Assembly (NCBI GenBank): GCA_023436715.1
Contig: JAEZIJ010000204.1
Span: forward strand, 6,981-70,980
DNA: 64,000 nt
Direction of reading: 5' to 3'
Source: Acidobacteriota bacterium
GTDB taxonomy: Bacteria > Acidobacteriota > Terriglobia > Bryobacterales > Bryobacteraceae
The first letter of the stretch is position 1. The number at the start of each line of letters is the position of its first letter. This document shows positions 9,078-16,570 of this stretch, piece after piece. Made by a program: the position numbers and the translations under genes. A model generated the notes under the pieces. That model was not told the origin of the DNA. It made no database searches and saw only the letters and a program-made list of their open reading frames with translations.

Positions 9078-9462
9078 ACCCCTCGACGTCGTAGGCACGC
9101 TCGGAAGCTGCGGCTACCAGATCGTGGACCTGTCATCCGACGCCGCCCGCTGCCACTACTACTTCGCCCGCCTGATCGACCCCCTCCGCGCCATCGCCCG
9201 CAGCCACGGTTACGCCCTGGCCACACACGGCAGCCTGGCGCGCGACATCGACCTGATCGCGGCGCCGTGGGTCGAGAACGTGTCCGAGCCGCAGATGTTG
9301 GCTGAGGCCATCCGCGCCGAGGTTGAGCGGATCATCGGGCACGCCTTCCTGGACGCATACGTGTTTCCTCTCCGCAAGCCGCACGGCCGGCTGTGCTGGT
9401 CGTTTCATCTGGGCGGCGGGCCGTACATCGATCTGTCGGTGATGGTGGGGAGGTGCGCGTAA
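9070..9462 (+). CDS. Minimal nucleotidyltransferase-like phage protein
   Basis: The 130-residue product contains HGSLARDIDLIAAPW, which resembles the G-S-x-x-R-D-x-D core of nucleotidyltransferase-fold proteins, and a second conserved block ending SFHLGGGPYIDLSV. Such genes recur in phage early regions, with unknown substrate. The ATG at 9070 follows GGAGG and lies inside the end of the previous frame. Its own stop overlaps the next start (TAATG). Confidence 0.55.
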   Translation: MPKPLDVVGTLGSCGYQIVDLSSDAARCHYYFARLIDPLRAIARSHGYALATHGSLARDIDLIAAPWVENVSEPQMLAEAIRAEVERIIGHAFLDAYVFPLRKPHGRLCWSFHLGGGPYIDLSVMVGRCA

Positions 9463-9845
9463 TGCTGGTCAAATACTTCCACCCACCCAAAGACTCCGAC
9501 GGCGAGTATATGGCTCACGCCAACATCATCTGGGCGGACCGCGACCGCGGAAGCGGCTACTATTCCGTCAGCCGATTCGCGATGCGGAACGGAAGGTTCC
9601 CGGCTTCCCACCCATGCGCACCTTTCGACGATGCTGATCCCGGCAATTCCCAAATGGGCGGATCGAAGCGATTGGCTGCCTTCAGGGCACGCGGATATTG
9701 GGCGTCATGCTTCCCAGAGGGGGATGGGATCACCCTCAAGTGGTGGTCCGATGTGCCAAATCCTACCGAGAAAACGGCGGAGGACGTCACGCGCGACATC
9801 AGGGAGTGTTTCGGCTGGGAGGTACAGGCCGGGAGGTGCGCGTGA
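9462..9845 (+). CDS. Hypothetical phage protein (127 residues)
   Basis: I do not recognise this family. The product is Trp/Asp-rich, without membrane segments or cysteine pairs that would suggest a fold. The ATG at 9462 overlaps the previous stop and is preceded by GGGAGGTGCGCG; a nearly identical junction recurs at its own 3-prime end. This gives strong support for translational coupling in a single leftmost operon. Confidence 0.6.
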   Translation: MLVKYFHPPKDSDGEYMAHANIIWADRDRGSGYYSVSRFAMRNGRFPASHPCAPFDDADPGNSQMGGSKRLAAFRARGYWASCFPEGDGITLKWWSDVPNPTEKTAEDVTRDIRECFGWEVQAGRCA

Positions 9846-10147
9846 CCAATATTGCCGCCCTGGACGCCGAAGGTCGAAGCCTGATCTGGAGGGCAGCAGA
9901 CCTCCGCGCAAGGTTCATACTGCTGCATCGCGCCGAGGTGCTTTTCGAACAGGGAGAGAACCGGGCCGCCTGCACGCTGATTCACGCCCTGGAGTACCTC
10001 AAGGACCGCCTGGCGTATGAGCTTTATCCGTGGCCGAAAAACTGCGTACCGGCAGACTTCGGTACGGACTGGCGAGAAACGGTTGAACTTCCTCCAGGCA
10101 GCGCGGCCACCACGCACGCCCATCCCACGGAGGACACCAATGCCTGA
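9842..10147 (+). CDS. Hypothetical phage protein (101 residues)
   Basis: The product is mainly helical by composition (an Ala/Arg/Leu-rich N-terminal half, then a Pro-rich tail). I chose the GTG at 9842 because it overlaps the upstream stop as GTGA and follows GGGAGGTGCGC. Function unknown. Confidence 0.55.
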   Translation: MTNIAALDAEGRSLIWRAADLRARFILLHRAEVLFEQGENRAACTLIHALEYLKDRLAYELYPWPKNCVPADFGTDWRETVELPPGSAATTHAHPTEDTNA

Positions 10148-10493
10148 GATGCGAGACGAAGAGATCATCTGCCAGTTCATGGAACCGCGGCCGGAGCACC
10201 CTCCGTACAGTTGGCAGTCGCAGATCGAGTGGGGCAGGCCGACGCCGGGCGGATGGTGGTACGCGGACTCGACCGTAGGGGTTCACGGGCATTGGAGACC
10301 GTGCGAACTAACCCTCGACCGCCTGCGGCTCGTCGAAGCGCGGCTGACGGATGAGCAGTGGGATCTGTACCGGGCCATCCTGACCATCCACAGTATATGG
10401 ACCGACAGGCATCTCATCCATCTCGCTCCGGACCAAAAAGTCAAGGCACTGGCGGAAGTGCTGCGATCTTCCAAGGAGCAGGCCGATGCCTGA
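10140..10493 (+). CDS. Hypothetical phage protein (117 residues)
   Basis: The acidic N-terminus is followed by an aromatic-rich middle (YSWQSQIEWG, GWWYADSTVG). A helical C-terminus ends with SKEQADA. No family recognised. ATG at 10140 sits in GGAGGACACCAATGCCTGAG, overlapping the previous stop, so it is translationally coupled. Confidence 0.6.
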   Translation: MPEMRDEEIICQFMEPRPEHPPYSWQSQIEWGRPTPGGWWYADSTVGVHGHWRPCELTLDRLRLVEARLTDEQWDLYRAILTIHSIWTDRHLIHLAPDQKVKALAEVLRSSKEQADA

Positions 10494-10749
10494 AGAACTC
10501 TACTACATCCAGAACAAAGGCTACTGTGGCAACTGCCTGATCTGGTGGCGCGAAGGCGGCCACGGCTACACCTGTAACCTCAACGAAGCCTGGAAGCTTC
10601 CCAAGGAGGAGGCCGAACGGATCTGCAAAGACCGGCCAGCCGAAGACATCCCGTGGCCTGCGGGCCTGATCGACGGCGCCGCGGATCGGCACGTAACCCA
10701 AGGCGGTCTGAGTAGAGCGACAGGCGCCGCGGAGGATGCTAATGCGTGA
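10486..10749 (+). CDS. Small Cys-containing phage protein (87 residues)
   Basis: An N-terminal GYCGNCLIWWREGGHGYTCN segment gives three closely spaced cysteines that could bind zinc with a fourth ligand. The remainder is acidic and uncharacterised. The start overlaps the previous frame by 8 bases in the recurring ATGCCTGA junction. Confidence 0.6.
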   Translation: MPEELYYIQNKGYCGNCLIWWREGGHGYTCNLNEAWKLPKEEAERICKDRPAEDIPWPAGLIDGAADRHVTQGGLSRATGAAEDANA

Positions 10750-11221
10750 GGCGACCCACGAAGACCTCCGCAAGCGAGCCGTTAAGTGGCTGACGAACAC
10801 ATGCCGTTGCGGGGTCGTACTCTCCGAAATGGTCAGCGTGGCCGGGGAGACTCCCGACGCTATCGGCTGGAATGGCGGCCGATCGATCCTCGTGGAGCGC
10901 AAGGTCAGTCGCGCTGACTTCCACGCGAACAAGACGAAGCTGTTTAGCCGCGTCGGCGGCGGGGTTGGCAGACAGAGGTACTTCCTTTGCCCCGAGAGGC
11001 TCCTCACGGAAGCGGACGTGGCGGGCAGCGATTACGGACTGCTCTGGGATCGCGGTTCCCACATCACCAAGGTAGTCCAGGCGCCGCCGCGTGAGAGCGA
11101 CCTGCAAAACGAGGTCTACATGCTCACGTCAGCCCTACGGAGAGTAAAGGTGCGGGAATTCCTGATCGTGGTTTCGGAATCCACCCTTCCTATCGCTACC
11201 CAGGAGCAGGCCGGTGCCTGA
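10742..11221 (+). CDS. MmcB-like putative nuclease-fold protein
   Basis: The 159-residue protein contains SILVERKVSRADFHANKTKL, which resembles the E-x-K core and following helix of MmcB/PD-(D/E)XK-type putative endonucleases, preceded by a DAIGW block that could supply the catalytic Asp. C17-P-type residues are absent, but RYFLCPERLL fits the family's next strand. Role is likely DNA repair or processing. ATG 10736 is an alternative start two codons upstream; 10742 gives better spacing to GGAGG. Confidence 0.5.
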   Translation: MREATHEDLRKRAVKWLTNTCRCGVVLSEMVSVAGETPDAIGWNGGRSILVERKVSRADFHANKTKLFSRVGGGVGRQRYFLCPERLLTEADVAGSDYGLLWDRGSHITKVVQAPPRESDLQNEVYMLTSALRRVKVREFLIVVSESTLPIATQEQAGA

Positions 11222-11396
11222 TCCCAACCGTTTCTTTATCCACCCCGGCCGCCGTGTGAGTTTCCAGGCCCGTGCGGCAGCCGAGGTGCAGCAGCAAGGA
11301 GCTACCGTGCAAATCTCACCACGGCAGGGTGGCTCCCGTCAAATGACAGAACAGGAGAAACCATGCCATCTATTCTTTTCCGCGGCGCGTTTTTGA
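11214..11396 (+). CDS. Small hypothetical protein (60 residues)
   Basis: A GTG start sits in the same CAGGCCGGTGCCTGA overlap used by its neighbours. The product is Gln/Arg-rich and has no recognisable motif. Its last 34 bases overlap the next gene, which has its own good ribosome site, so this frame is less certain. Confidence 0.4.
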   Translation: MPDPNRFFIHPGRRVSFQARAAAEVQQQGATVQISPRQGGSRQMTEQEKPCHLFFSAARF

Positions 11397-11992
11397 GGCA
11401 CGCCGTCCTTCAGGACGACGAGGAAGCCGGAGCCTTCCGCCGCATCCATTTCACCGCCGACTTCAGCGACCCGGTGCGCCAGCACATGGGATGGGACGAT
11501 CTTCCGGACGGGCTGACCTCCGGCAAGCTGAGCGGAGAGCTTAACGGAACCCATCTGGTCCTCACGCCAAACGGCAAGGACCTGAAGAGACACGAACTCC
11601 AAATCTCGTGCTCCCAGGTGAACGACTTCCAGGTCTTCCGAGTGAAGAACGACGACGGCGAGACCACGCGTACTGAACTGCGGTTCATCGTGCGCAGCAA
11701 CCAGCCGGGTGCCATGGCGCTGATCGAAGCGTACAAGGAGGCGATCGGTCGCGGAGTCGGAGTGCTCAAGATCGCGCACGAGAAGCAGGAGGATCTGCCG
11801 TTCGAGAGCGAGGAATCCAAAGACGACCAGCCCGTCCTGAAGGACGAGGAAACCGGCGAGCCGATCCTGAGCGGCGAGGCGGCCGAACAGCATGCGGTGC
11901 TGGCCAGCAAGCGGCAAGTCGAGATCGCCGAGAACGGTGGCAAGCCTCCGGCGAAGCCGAAAGCTCCGCGCGGTCCGGTGGCGGTGAACTGA
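11363..11992 (+). CDS. Hypothetical phage early protein (209 residues)
   Basis: The N-terminal 130 residues look like a compact beta-rich domain (FRRIHFTADFSDPVRQHMGW and later TELRFIVRSNQPGAMALIEA). The C-terminal third is acidic and then Lys/Pro-rich, so probably disordered. ATG 11363 follows AACAGGAGAAACC. It could be a DNA-binding or modulator protein of the replication region; I do not recognise the family. Confidence 0.65.
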   Translation: MPSILFRGAFLRHAVLQDDEEAGAFRRIHFTADFSDPVRQHMGWDDLPDGLTSGKLSGELNGTHLVLTPNGKDLKRHELQISCSQVNDFQVFRVKNDDGETTRTELRFIVRSNQPGAMALIEAYKEAIGRGVGVLKIAHEKQEDLPFESEESKDDQPVLKDEETGEPILSGEAAEQHAVLASKRQVEIAENGGKPPAKPKAPRGPVAVN

Positions 11993-12002
11993 GGGGAAAC
12001 CG

Positions 12003-12263
12003 ATGGAACGGACCACCCCAGATCTACGGAGCGACCGCTGCTGTGAGTGCGGTCGCTCCAAGGCCGCCCATGGCGCGGAACTCAAGTGCCCCGGCGCGCG
12101 TACGTCGTTCGCCACGATGAACCTGCATGACGGGAAGCAGTGCAACGACTGTGTGTATGTCTCGCGGTGCTGCGCGATGTTCGGGCACATCCCGTCAGAC
12201 GAGCGGTGTGACTTCTACCCGATCCGTTTTCGGGAGCGGAAGCAGGAGGCAAGCCGTGGGTGA
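12003..12263 (+). CDS. Cysteine-rich zinc-binding-like phage protein
   Basis: The 86-residue product has nine cysteines, in CCECGRSK near the start and CNDCVYVSRCCAMFG in the middle, with a further Cys in SDERCDFYP. It is probably two zinc knuckles. The start follows GAGGGGAAACCG. It overlaps the Gp37/Gp68-like gene, suggesting a joint function in the early operon. Confidence 0.6.
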   Translation: MERTTPDLRSDRCCECGRSKAAHGAELKCPGARTSFATMNLHDGKQCNDCVYVSRCCAMFGHIPSDERCDFYPIRFRERKQEASRG

Positions 12264-13062
12264 AGTGACGAAGATTTCCTGGACGAACCACACCTTTTCG
12301 CCGTGGATCGGTTGTTCGAAGATCTCCCCGGGCTGCAAGTTCTGTTACGCCGAGGCCGAGAATAAGCGTTACGGCCGCCGCAATCTCTGGGGCCCGGACT
12401 CCACGCGCCAGCAGACCTCTGAGGCCTACTGGCGGCAACCGCTCAAATGGAACGCCGCAGCGGAGAAGGACGGCGAACGGCGGCGCGTGTTCTGCGGCTC
12501 GTGGTGCGACGTGATGGAAGCCGGCTCCTACCTGGACGGCATCCGCAAGGACCTGTACGAGCTGATCCCGCGCACGCCCTGGCTGGATTGGCTGATGCTT
12601 ACGAAGCGGCCAGAGAATTTCGGCCCGCTCCTGCCGTCGACGTGGATGGACAACCCGCCCGCGAACGTCTGGCTGATGACCACCGTTGAGAGTTCAGATT
12701 TCCTCTTCCGGACCGACTTCCTCAAGGCGTTCCCGGCCGTTGTGCACGGACTCAGCATCGAGCCGCTACTGGGGCCGATGCCGACCCTCGGGGAACACCT
12801 GGACGGCATCGACCTCGTAATTGTGGGCGGCGAATCTGGCCCGAACGCCCGCCCCTGTGACGTCGCCTGGATCCGCTCCATCGTCCAGCAGTGCGCCGCA
12901 GCGAAGGTGGCCTGCTGGGTGAAACAGCTCGGTGAAATGGCGGTGGACCAACTGGGACCGATGCGCGGCGCCATGTTCCCGGCAACGGACCGCAAGGGCT
13001 CGCTGCTCGAAAGCCTTCCGTCGGATTTGAGGGTGCGGCAGATGCCCGAGGTGCGCCCGTGA
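12256..13062 (+). CDS. Phage Gp37/Gp68 family (DUF5131) radical-SAM-like protein
   Basis: This 268-residue protein has ISWTNHTFSPWIGC near the N-terminus and the cysteine set C20-x6-C27-x2-C30 (GCSKISPGCKFCYAE). The latter looks like a 4Fe-4S site of radical-SAM type. GGESGPNARP near residue 192 and WVKQLGE at the C-terminal side are other family blocks. The family is common in phages; the reaction it performs is not established. GTG 12256 is selected because AGGAGG lies just upstream. Confidence 0.85.
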   Translation: MGEVTKISWTNHTFSPWIGCSKISPGCKFCYAEAENKRYGRRNLWGPDSTRQQTSEAYWRQPLKWNAAAEKDGERRRVFCGSWCDVMEAGSYLDGIRKDLYELIPRTPWLDWLMLTKRPENFGPLLPSTWMDNPPANVWLMTTVESSDFLFRTDFLKAFPAVVHGLSIEPLLGPMPTLGEHLDGIDLVIVGGESGPNARPCDVAWIRSIVQQCAAAKVACWVKQLGEMAVDQLGPMRGAMFPATDRKGSLLESLPSDLRVRQMPEVRP

Positions 13063-13145
13063 CCGGCCTCGGGTTTCCCCGAATGGAGACCATCCTGCCG
13101 GCCGGGCGCCGCGGGATGGCTGAAGTGCTGAGCGCATCGCGATGA
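13059..13145 (+). CDS. 28-codon ORF, possible N-terminal piece of the methyltransferase
   Basis: The frame starts with GTG overlapping the previous stop and ends with TGA overlapping the next ATG (ATGA). The peptide segment METILPAGRRGMAEVLSAS looks like the N-terminal lead of a methyltransferase rather than an independent protein. It is either a short coupled leader or the detached start of the next gene after a frameshift. Confidence 0.35.
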   Translation: MTGLGFPRMETILPAGRRGMAEVLSASR

Positions 13146-13519
13146 TGTCGGACCTGCGGTTCGAGCGCGAAAGCTGCGCGGAGTTGATCGAGCGCGCCCG
13201 CGGCCGCGTGCTCATCGCAGGCCTCGGTCTCGGCATGATTTTGCACCCGCTGTGCATAAAACCGGGCGTCGAGCGCATAACCGTGGTCGAGAAGTACCGC
13301 GACGTGATCGACCTGGTTGGCCCGAGCGTGGCGGGGCATTCGAACCTTCAGGTGATCCACGCGGACGCCTTCGAATGGCGGCCGGAGTCCGGCGCGCGCT
13401 ACGACACCATCTGGTTCGACATCTGGCCCGGGTGGGGCGCGGCCATTCTGCCTGAGATCGCCAAACTGCATGAGCGCTTCCGGCCATTCCTGGCCGCCGG
13501 CGGCTGGATGGAGTCCTAG
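13142..13519 (+). CDS. Short SAM-dependent methyltransferase-like protein
   Basis: The 125-residue product has a clear motif I, RVLIAGLGLGMI, an acidic motif II position in ITVVEKYRD, and a motif IV-like IWFDIW, as in spermidine-synthase-like methyltransferases. It lacks the usual N-terminal region and substrate lid. An in-frame stop at 13121 prevents extension, but the upstream 28-codon frame could supply the missing part. Substrate unknown. Confidence 0.6.
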   Translation: MMSDLRFERESCAELIERARGRVLIAGLGLGMILHPLCIKPGVERITVVEKYRDVIDLVGPSVAGHSNLQVIHADAFEWRPESGARYDTIWFDIWPGWGAAILPEIAKLHERFRPFLAAGGWMES

Positions 13520-13675
13520 ATGCGGCGCGAGAGCGCGCGGAAACTGCGGCAGGCGCCAGAGCCGGCGATACGGGCCGGGCGTAGCGTGATCGCGCGGTAC
13601 CTGCACAGGCTCGGGATTCCGGTGACGGCCGGCGCGAAAGTCAGCGTCGGGTATGTAAGCGAGGAGGGTTTGTGA
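13520..13675 (+). CDS. Small basic hypothetical protein (51 residues)
   Basis: ATG 13520 begins one base after the methyltransferase stop, and the TGA at the end is shared with the next gene's GTG. The product is Arg/Ala-rich (MRRESARKLRQ) with a hydrophobic middle. Perfect packing between two genes supports it; function unknown. Confidence 0.45.
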   Translation: MRRESARKLRQAPEPAIRAGRSVIARYLHRLGIPVTAGAKVSVGYVSEEGL

Positions 13676-14316
13676 GAGAAGAAACAGCCTACCCCGAATG
13701 GCGCCGGCGAAGCTGTCAGCACTGCGCGGCCGGCATGCCCATGTCGGTCGATCCGAAGCGGCACTGGGACGGCAACAGCAACCCGGTCGAGTGCACGGCG
13801 CCCACGGCCGAGGAATACATCGAGCACCTACTCTACGCGATGAAGCGCATCCTGTGGGAATCGCTGCCGATAGGCTCGGACTACGGGCACGGCGGAATCG
13901 CCAAGATCGCGCTGGAGTTCGTCACACGGCCCGACGGTAGCAGCCCGCACGAGGATGAGAAGTCCAAATTGGCCGGCGACCAACCGACCAGCGAGCATGT
14001 GGCGTGGCTCCGCTACATACGAAGCGCGGAACGAACACAGATAGCCGCATGCGATTCGGATGCCCCTGGGGCATTCAAGGTTTATCGACACGCCGATTCA
14101 GAACTTGACCGTCTCCGCTCGCGCGTGGCGGAGCTGGAAGCCGAGAACCGAAAGCTGACCGAGTACCGGGACCAGATCGACATACTGCGCGACAGCGAAT
14201 ATATCTCCGCGCTCAAGTTTGGCTGGAATCTCGGCCAGGCAGACAACAGCGCGGTGTTCCATCAGGCTATCGCGTCACGGCGGCGCGAAATCGTCCAGGC
14301 CCGGAGGCCCGCATGA
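13672..14316 (+). CDS. Hypothetical phage protein with coiled coil (214 residues)
   Basis: The N-terminus has a CQHC pair, and residues about 140-172 form a heptad-like coiled coil (LDRLRSRVAELEAENRKLTE). The central part is uncharacterised. The GTG start overlaps the upstream stop and follows CGAGGAGGG. Perhaps an oligomeric early protein; no family assigned. Confidence 0.55.
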   Translation: MREETAYPEWRRRSCQHCAAGMPMSVDPKRHWDGNSNPVECTAPTAEEYIEHLLYAMKRILWESLPIGSDYGHGGIAKIALEFVTRPDGSSPHEDEKSKLAGDQPTSEHVAWLRYIRSAERTQIAACDSDAPGAFKVYRHADSELDRLRSRVAELEAENRKLTEYRDQIDILRDSEYISALKFGWNLGQADNSAVFHQAIASRRREIVQARRPA

Positions 14317-14471
14317 CTCCATCCACCGACATTCGCCGCACCTGTGCAAAGTGCGGTGCCCTGACTTATTGCTGCATCGTGCGCAAGGTTCACCTGGACA
14401 AGAAGTACCAAGTGCAGGTTGAGCGGGCCGAAGCCGTTTGCCCGAAGTGCATGGAGGTTGCCCATGCGTGA
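14313..14471 (+). CDS. Zinc-ribbon mini-protein (52 residues)
   Basis: TCAKCGALTYCC near the N-terminus and VCPKCMEV at the C-terminus form a two-knuckle zinc ribbon. The start and stop both overlap the neighbours, which fits the operon's packing. Function unknown. Confidence 0.55.
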   Translation: MTPSTDIRRTCAKCGALTYCCIVRKVHLDKKYQVQVERAEAVCPKCMEVAHA

Positions 14472-14892
14472 ACTCTACGCCCTCTCGGTTCTCCAGCCGT
14501 GGGCGTGGCTGCTCTTCCACAGAAAGGATGTCGAGAACCGCTCCTGGCCACTGCCCCGCTGGATCGTCGGCAAGATGGTCGCCATCCACGCGAGCGCGCG
14601 GTTTGACCGGAAGGAGTACGAGTCGGCGCACTGGTTGATCCAGGAATCCTGCCCGAGTGTCGTACTGCCATCGCCCAACGATCTCGCTTACGGTTTCATC
14701 ATCGGCACTCTGCGTTTCGTTGAGGACGTGACCGAGCACCCGTCGCCGTTCTTCTTTGGCCCGCACGGGTGGCTGCACGCTGACGCGCATCTGCTTGAGG
14801 CACCCATTCGATGCCGCGGGGCCCTCGGGTTTTGGCGCGTTCCGGATGAGATCACGGACGCGGTGCGCCGACAGATGGAGGCCACCCGCTAA
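14464..14892 (+). CDS. ASCH/PUA-like domain protein
   Basis: The 142-residue protein begins ALSVLQPWAWLLFHRKDVEN, the family's typical first strand and helix, and includes KMVAIHASARFD and AYGFIIGTLRFVED strands. ASCH domains are PUA-fold modules thought to bind RNA or modified nucleotides. It starts 8 bases inside the preceding zinc-ribbon gene and ends at a TAATG junction. Confidence 0.75.
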   Translation: MRELYALSVLQPWAWLLFHRKDVENRSWPLPRWIVGKMVAIHASARFDRKEYESAHWLIQESCPSVVLPSPNDLAYGFIIGTLRFVEDVTEHPSPFFFGPHGWLHADAHLLEAPIRCRGALGFWRVPDEITDAVRRQMEATR

Positions 14893-14963
14893 TGACCCGC
14901 ATCCGAATCACCGAATCCCAGTTCGCGATGTTTAGGCAGCCGGAAAGGAGCATGCCCCGATGA
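14892..14963 (+). CDS. 23-codon overlapping ORF
   Basis: This tiny frame starts at a TAATG overlap and ends in an ATGA overlap with rusA. It may act mainly as a coupling leader: the rusA ribosome site GGAAAGGAG is inside it. Confidence 0.3.
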   Translation: MTRIRITESQFAMFRQPERSMPR

Positions 14964-15439
14964 CAAACCCACAACCACAACCAGCACCGCAGCGCGTTTC
15001 CTTCTTCGTTCCAGGCTTACCGCGGCCGGGCGGGAGCAAGCGTGGATTCTACATTCAGAAAATCAAGCGCGTCGTGCTCACTGAAGACAACAAGCATTCG
15101 AAAGACTGGCGCGCGTCGGTCGCGCACGAGGCGACTTTTACAATCGCGGCGCCGTTCTCCGGGCCCCTGCTCGTGACGTTCACGTTCTACATGCCGCGGC
15201 CAAAGGGTCATCTGAACAGCAAAGGCACGGTGCGGCCGGCGGCGCCGCGCTTCCCGGCGTGCAAGCCCGATGTGACGAAGCTCATCCGGAGCACCGAGGA
15301 TGCGCTGAAGGCTATCGCATGGCTCGATGATTCACAGATCGTGGCTCAGATCGGGATGAAGTATTACGCCGATGAGCAGCAGAAGCCGGGTTGCCAGATC
15401 ACGGTTGAGCCGGCCAAGGGTGAGAGGAGGATGTCTTGA
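14960..15439 (+). CDS. rusA: RusA-type Holliday junction resolvase
   Basis: The 159-residue protein shows the RusA blocks: VPGLPRPGGSKRG at the N-terminus, KPDVTKLIRSTEDALKAIAW (first catalytic Asp) and LDDSQIV with the Asp pair near residue 122. RusA cleaves branched DNA before packaging or during recombination. An N-terminal Gln/Pro run is low complexity. Overlaps its neighbours by 4 bases on each side. Confidence 0.9.
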   Translation: MTNPQPQPAPQRVSFFVPGLPRPGGSKRGFYIQKIKRVVLTEDNKHSKDWRASVAHEATFTIAAPFSGPLLVTFTFYMPRPKGHLNSKGTVRPAAPRFPACKPDVTKLIRSTEDALKAIAWLDDSQIVAQIGMKYYADEQQKPGCQITVEPAKGERRMS

Positions 15440-15828
15440 CCCAACTTCCGATTTCCCGACCACAAATGAGGGAGGAAAACAGGAAGTCCTTGGCTGAGAT
15501 CTACGCCCGCATCCCGCGTGTGTCGCCTTGCAAGCCGGGCTGCCACGATTGCTGCGGACCGATCGCGATGAGCCGCGTGGAGTACGGGCGCCTGACCGGA
15601 AAGCGCCTGAGCACAAGCCAGCCGCCCATCGTGGCGAGCAGCACAGGCGACTGCCCCTACGTGAGTCCGGTTGACGGCTGCTGCACGAAGTACGAACAGC
15701 GCCCGGCTATCTGCCGGCTGTACGGCACGGTTGAAGGAATGCGCTGTCCGCGCGGATGCGTGCCGGAGCGCTGGCTTACGGATGCCGAGGCGCGGCAGAT
15801 ATTGGCGGAGGTCGAGGAAGCGAGATGA
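15436..15828 (+). CDS. YkgJ-family cysteine cluster protein
   Basis: PCKPGCHDCCGPIAMS near residue 32, then DGCCTKYEQRPAICRLYG and a late GMRCPRGC, reproduce the CxxxC...C...RP..CR layout of the YkgJ family, which likely binds zinc or an Fe-S cluster. TTG 15436 overlaps the previous stop. Role in the phage is unknown. Confidence 0.75.
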   Translation: MTQLPISRPQMREENRKSLAEIYARIPRVSPCKPGCHDCCGPIAMSRVEYGRLTGKRLSTSQPPIVASSTGDCPYVSPVDGCCTKYEQRPAICRLYGTVEGMRCPRGCVPERWLTDAEARQILAEVEEAR

Positions 15829-16367
15829 CTGAATACCACATTCTGAACCTTGGCGCAGGCGTCCAGTCCACGACCCTGTACCTGATGTTCATGCGTGGCG
15901 AACTCCCGGTGAAGCTGGACTGCGCCATCTTCGCGGACACCCAAGAGGAGCCAGGTGCGGTTTACGAGCACCTGGAGTGGCTGAAGTCGCTCAAGGGTCC
16001 GGAAATACTTGTGCGGACGTGCGGCAAGCTGGGCGATGACCTGACCCACGGCAGGAACACCACGGGCCAGCGGTTCGCTGCAATCCCGGCCTTCACGACG
16101 GCCAACGGGGGGGGCGACGTGGGTAGAACGCGGCGCCAGTGCTCGAAGGAGTACAAGACCGAGGTAATCCAGCGCACCATCCGGCGCGAGGTGCTGGGGT
16201 TGGCTCCAGGCCGCCGGGTTCCGCGCACCACCAAGGTTCACCAGTCCGAGGGCGCGGGATCTTCAACTAAGCATGAGCTTCGCTGGTGTGTGCGAGGGGG
16301 TGTGTGGAGTATGACCCACCCCGACCGTGCCCGCATCATTTCCGACACGGAGGCAGCATCAGCATGA
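15825..16367 (+). CDS. PAPS-reductase-like protein, shortened
   Basis: HILNLGAGVQSTTLYLMF is a variant of the adenylyl-transfer P-loop of PAPS reductase/ATP-pyrophosphatase-fold phage proteins, followed by DCAIFADTQEEP and a late CSKEYKTEVI block. Homologues I know of continue past this point with a cysteine-rich domain. Here the frame changes character after about residue 140 and stops at 181. It may be truncated or have acquired a foreign tail. Confidence 0.6.
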   Translation: MTEYHILNLGAGVQSTTLYLMFMRGELPVKLDCAIFADTQEEPGAVYEHLEWLKSLKGPEILVRTCGKLGDDLTHGRNTTGQRFAAIPAFTTANGGGDVGRTRRQCSKEYKTEVIQRTIRREVLGLAPGRRVPRTTKVHQSEGAGSSTKHELRWCVRGGVWSMTHPDRARIISDTEAASA

Positions 16368-16570
16368 ATTACCGCCCACCAGTAGATAGCGTTTGCGTGG
16401 CCGCGCCCAAGACATACACCTGCCCCTACTGCAAACAGGAGTTCCGGACCACCCTCCGTTTCCCTGGAGGCGCTCCGGGATGCAGATCGCAGGAGTGCAA
16501 GGCAGCGCAGCGGGCGAAGTGGCGTGAAAACGAGAAGAAGCGGAAGACGCGGAGAAAAGGACAATCGTGA
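16364..16570 (+). CDS. Zinc-ribbon protein with basic tail (68 residues)
   Basis: TCPYCKQEFRTTLRFPGG followed by GCRSQECKAAQ forms a C2-C2 finger, and the tail is KWRENEKKRKTRRKG. This resembles small nucleic-acid-binding phage proteins. ATG 16364 follows GGAGG; the end overlaps the methyltransferase start. Confidence 0.6.
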   Translation: MNYRPPVDSVCVAAPKTYTCPYCKQEFRTTLRFPGGAPGCRSQECKAAQRAKWRENEKKRKTRRKGQS

